Positions 14,180 through 16,794 of a stretch of DNA of 16,794 bases are shown piece after piece. Below the pieces are notes generated by a model that worked only from the letters and a program-made list of their open reading frames with translations, did not search any database and was not told the DNA's origin. The stretch comes from Verrucomicrobiota bacterium (GTDB lineage: Bacteria > Verrucomicrobiota > Verrucomicrobiia > Chthoniobacterales > UBA10450). The stretch is taken from contig QHOM01000114.1 of NCBI GenBank assembly GCA_003218785.1, positions 1 through 16,794 of the forward strand, in the 5' to 3' direction. The translations under genes were made by a program, and so were the position numbers. Position 1 is the stretch's first letter; every line of letters begins with the position of its first letter.

Positions 14180-16794
14180 TTATTTCCGCGATGAGACATC
14201 TTTTGTCCGGTTGCCTATTTTCGCTGCATCGCATTCCTTTGTTCCATCGATATCCACCAGCGTCAGAACGGCGCCGTCGATTTTGTTGTCGGTTGTGCGA
14301 TATGGCCGGACTCGCAGTGAGTACCGGCGGCCGTCCTTATCGGTCACTTTGCGGTCGTGGGTGCCTAACGTTTCGATTACATCACGCAAAATGTTTTCCA
14401 GGTCGGGAACATCAATGTTGGGCCGGAGTTCGCTTAACGGGCGGCCGATGTCAGTGGGCAAAATATTAAAGGCGCCGCGAGCCGCGGGGGTCGCACGCCG
14501 CACCGTCAACGCATTGTCCACCATCACGATTGGCATTTGAATGCTGGCGAGCAGATTGTTCAGTTCGTTGGTCAGTTGCATCATCTCAAGATTGCGGTTG
14601 CTCAGCTCTTCGTTCAACGTGGTTAGTTCTTCGTTGGTCGATTGCAATTCTTCCTTTGCCGTCTCCAGTTCTTCGTTGGTCGATTGCAGCTCTTCGTTGC
14701 TCGATTCGATTTCTTCGTTAGCTGACTTCAACTCTTCATTGGTCGCTTCCTGCTCTTCGATGATCGCTTGCAACGATTCTTTGGACGCGGCCAATTCACG
14801 GTGCAGGTCCGTCACCTCGCGTTGCGCTCCCGTTTTCTCCAGCGCCCTCGGCAATTTTTGCAGTTTGGTTCCTTTGGTGGTCTCGTCAAAAATAATGAGA
14901 AACCACGACTGACCGGACGCGGGGATTTTGAATGGCACAACCTCAATATTTATTTCGTAGATTCTGCCTTTGAGTTTAAGGAGCGCCCGTTCTTTGCGAG
15001 CAGGCTTGCCGGTTTTGATTGCGCGCTGAATCACGGCGCGCAAGTCGGCCACCAGATTTGGCCGCACTAATTGCAGAAGGTTGAGCGTTGCCGGACCGGG
15101 CATGTGTTCGAGAAAGAGCTCGGTGCGGCCACCGAACTGTTGCACGTGCAGTTCGCGATCGATCACAACTGCCGCCGGCGCATAAACGCCAAGCGTAATG
15201 CGATCGGCCATTTGCAAAAGTTGCGCGTTGAATGCCGCGTCGCCGGGAGATGTCGATCTTGCCTTGGCGCGCACGAATTCAAAACCTTGAAGGGGGGCTA
15301 GATTTGCATCGTGCGGCGTTGGCACTTTTTTCTTCGCGTAGATTTTATTCTTCTTGTCCACCAATTCGAAAAGCTCGTCGTACAATCCGACAGATTCGGC
15401 AGGTCCTAAAATCAAATAGCCGCCCGGGTTAAGCGCGTAATGAAACTGCGGGATGCAGCGCTTGTGCAATTGCGGGCTGAGATAAATAAGGACGTTGCGG
15501 CAACTGATCATGTCGAGCCGTGAGAATGGTGGATCGGCCGTGATGTTTTGCCGCGCGAATGTGCAGATGTCGCGCACGTTGCGATGGATTTGGTAAGTGC
15601 TGTCGCGCTTGAGGAAAAAACGCTTCAGTCGCGCGCGCGAGACGTCCTTCTCGATCGCGCTCGGATAAATTCCCGCGCGCGCATGCTCGATGATTGATTC
15701 GCTCAGGTCGGTGCCGAAAATCTGGATGCGCATTTTGGAAAGGCGGCTGCCGAGCGCTTCGAGAATGCAAATAGCGAGCGAATAAACCTCTTCTCCAGTT
15801 GCACGGCCTGGCACCCAGACGCGCAATTCCGGTTGTCGATCTTTGCTTTTGTTTTTGAACAGCGCAGGCAAAAAACGCTTCTTCAGCGCGCGAAATAACT
15901 GCTTGTCGCGGAAAAAACGGGTCACGTTGATGAGCAGATCGTCAAAGAGCGCTTCGACCTCTGTTTTGTTGTCGCGCAAGAACCGCGCGTACCGGTTCAA
16001 CTTGTCAATCCGATGCAATGCCATCCGCCGTTGGATCCGCCGAAGCAGCGTAGTTTCCTTGTAAGCGCTGAAATCGACACCCATCTGCTTTTTCAGGGAA
16101 AGGAAGATGCGGCCCAGATCGTCCGCCTGCCGGTAAGCCGCTTTTTCGATTTCCTCGGGATCGCTTGGCGGCCGGCGGATATATGGATGATCGGCAATGC
16201 GTCGGATCTCGCGCGCGATTTCGTGCGGCGGAAGAACAAGATCGACAAAACCGGAGCGAATTGCGCTGCGCGGCATGGCGTCGAACTTTGCGCTCTCTAC
16301 AGTTTGCGCGAAGGTTAAACCGCCGGCCGCTTTGATCGCACGCAAACCAGCCGTTCCGTCGCTGCCGGTTCCGGAAAGCACGATGCCAATCGCACGCGAC
16401 CCGCGTTCTTCAGCGAGGGACTCAAAAAAATGATCGATGGCGATGTTGAGTCTCTCCGTTCGTTGGACCAGAGTGAGCGCGCCGTCCTTCGCAATCACGC
16501 ACTTGTTCGGTGGTTGAACATAAACGGTGTTCGGTTTCGGCGTCGTCGTTCCCGCAACCTCTCTGACTGGCATCGCGGTCATTTTCCGAGCAAATTGGGA
16601 AGCCGGCTGGCATGATGCGGATCCAGATGTTGCACGATCACGAACGCCATACCGGTTCTCGGCGGCAAATTCTGCAACAGCTCCATGGCCGCTTCGAACC
16701 CACCCGCCGAGCCGCCGATTCCGACGATTGGACACAGGTCGTTTATTCTCTTTGTCTCGCCACTACCTGGACCGACCTGCCGCTTCTTCTTGCG
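14180..16794 (-). CDS. CheB-CheR fusion with PAS and coiled-coil domains (5' partial, one frame break)
   Basis: It fuses a CheB methylesterase and a CheR SAM-dependent methyltransferase, enzymes that normally act on receptor glutamates. The N-terminal piece enters from beyond 16794 and reads CPIVGIGGSAGGFEAAMELL and VIVQHLDPHH, then stops at 16579-16581. The rest is in another frame from MTAMPVREV on; one extra A in the A4 run at 16582-16585 joins them. CheB triad: Ser at 16708-16710, His at 16627-16629, Asp (GTGSDG) at 16358-16360. In numbering from 16735, CheR covers about 200-450 (NVTRFFRD 270-277, VPGRATGEEVYSLAI 308-322, CRNVLIYL 412-419), then a PAS-like domain (about 505-618), a coiled coil (about 643-728) and a last PAS (about 729-830). 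R311 replaces the usual Cys of the SAM-binding motif. There is no kinase domain; the next gene supplies one. Confidence 0.9.
14625..14710. repeat. Internal 42-bp tandem repeat encoding coiled-coil heptads
   Basis: AGTTCTTCGTTGGTCGATTG occurs at 14625 and again at 14667, a 42-base period. It encodes two 14-residue units (QSTNEELETAKEEL, QSTNEELTTLNEEL) of the coiled coil between the PAS domains of the CheB-CheR fusion. NEEL-rich coiled coils of this kind are common in this protein class. Confidence 0.75.

Noticed and set aside
14098..14199. Longer histidine kinase starting at 14199
   Set aside because: No ribosome-binding site there, whereas GAGGAG sits eight bases before ATG 14097; the added 34 residues are a basic low-complexity stretch. 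Not fully excluded.
14590..14760. Repeated TCTTCGTTGGTCGATTG-type sequence as a possible CRISPR or minisatellite
   Set aside because: It lies inside the CheB-CheR fusion gene and encodes a regular NEEL-type coiled coil; there are no spacers.

Overview
The window looks like chromosomal DNA from a free-living, Gram-negative-type bacterium with fairly high GC. The mix of genes and the frequent ATGA stop/start overlaps would fit a soil Verrucomicrobiota (Chthoniobacterales/Spartobacteria-like) genome, probably a metagenome assembly. That taxonomic guess is inference from style and gene content; there is no rRNA or other marker here. I see no tRNA, CRISPR array, transposase or phage gene.

Layout. 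(1) 1-621, minus: a glycosyltransferase family 9 (heptosyltransferase-like) gene, cut by the window edge, with a frame break and no usable start codon; a degenerate 7-bp tandem repeat sits at its 5' end. (2) 737-4307, minus: metallophosphoesterase, then a tightly overlapped set reading acylphosphatase > ABC ATPase > ABC-2 permease > TPR-like membrane-anchored protein. (3) 4450-5637, minus: two overlapping genes for unrecognised, probably exported proteins; the first gene's signal peptide lies in a different frame from its body. (4) 5804-8764, plus: enolase, a DivIC/FtsB-like division protein starting right at the enolase stop, and peptide chain release factor 2 with the classic programmed +1 frameshift; related imperfect palindromic repeats flank prfB on both sides. 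(5) 8875-11519, minus: serine O-acetyltransferase, cysteine desulfurase and a SprT-like zinc protein, with a perfect GC-rich palindrome at the desulfurase/SprT junction. (6) 11597-16794, minus: a signalling block reading CheB-CheR-PAS fusion (5' end outside the window, one frame break) > PAS-PAS histidine kinase > a 27-codon small ORF > NarL/FixJ-type response regulator.

How the genes work together. Block 6 looks like one phosphorelay: the CheB/CheR fusion carries sensor-like PAS and coiled-coil parts but no kinase domain, and the separate cytoplasmic kinase and response regulator directly follow it. No methyl-accepting receptor, CheA or CheW gene is in view. Block 5 links cysteine precursor synthesis (O-acetylserine) to sulfur mobilisation. 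The ABC pair in block 2 may export or insert something, with the TPR protein as a likely partner, but no substrate can be read from the sequence.

Three minus-strand genes carry apparent frame breaks (near 400, between 5637 and 5527, near 16582). Two of these are a missing base in a four-base A/T run, which points at least as much to sequence error as to gene decay. The most interesting items are the in-frame small ORF whose stop abuts the response-regulator start, the repeats around prfB, and the palindrome that supplies the stop codon and tail of the cysteine desulfurase while the neighbouring SprT gene lacks a start at its expected place.
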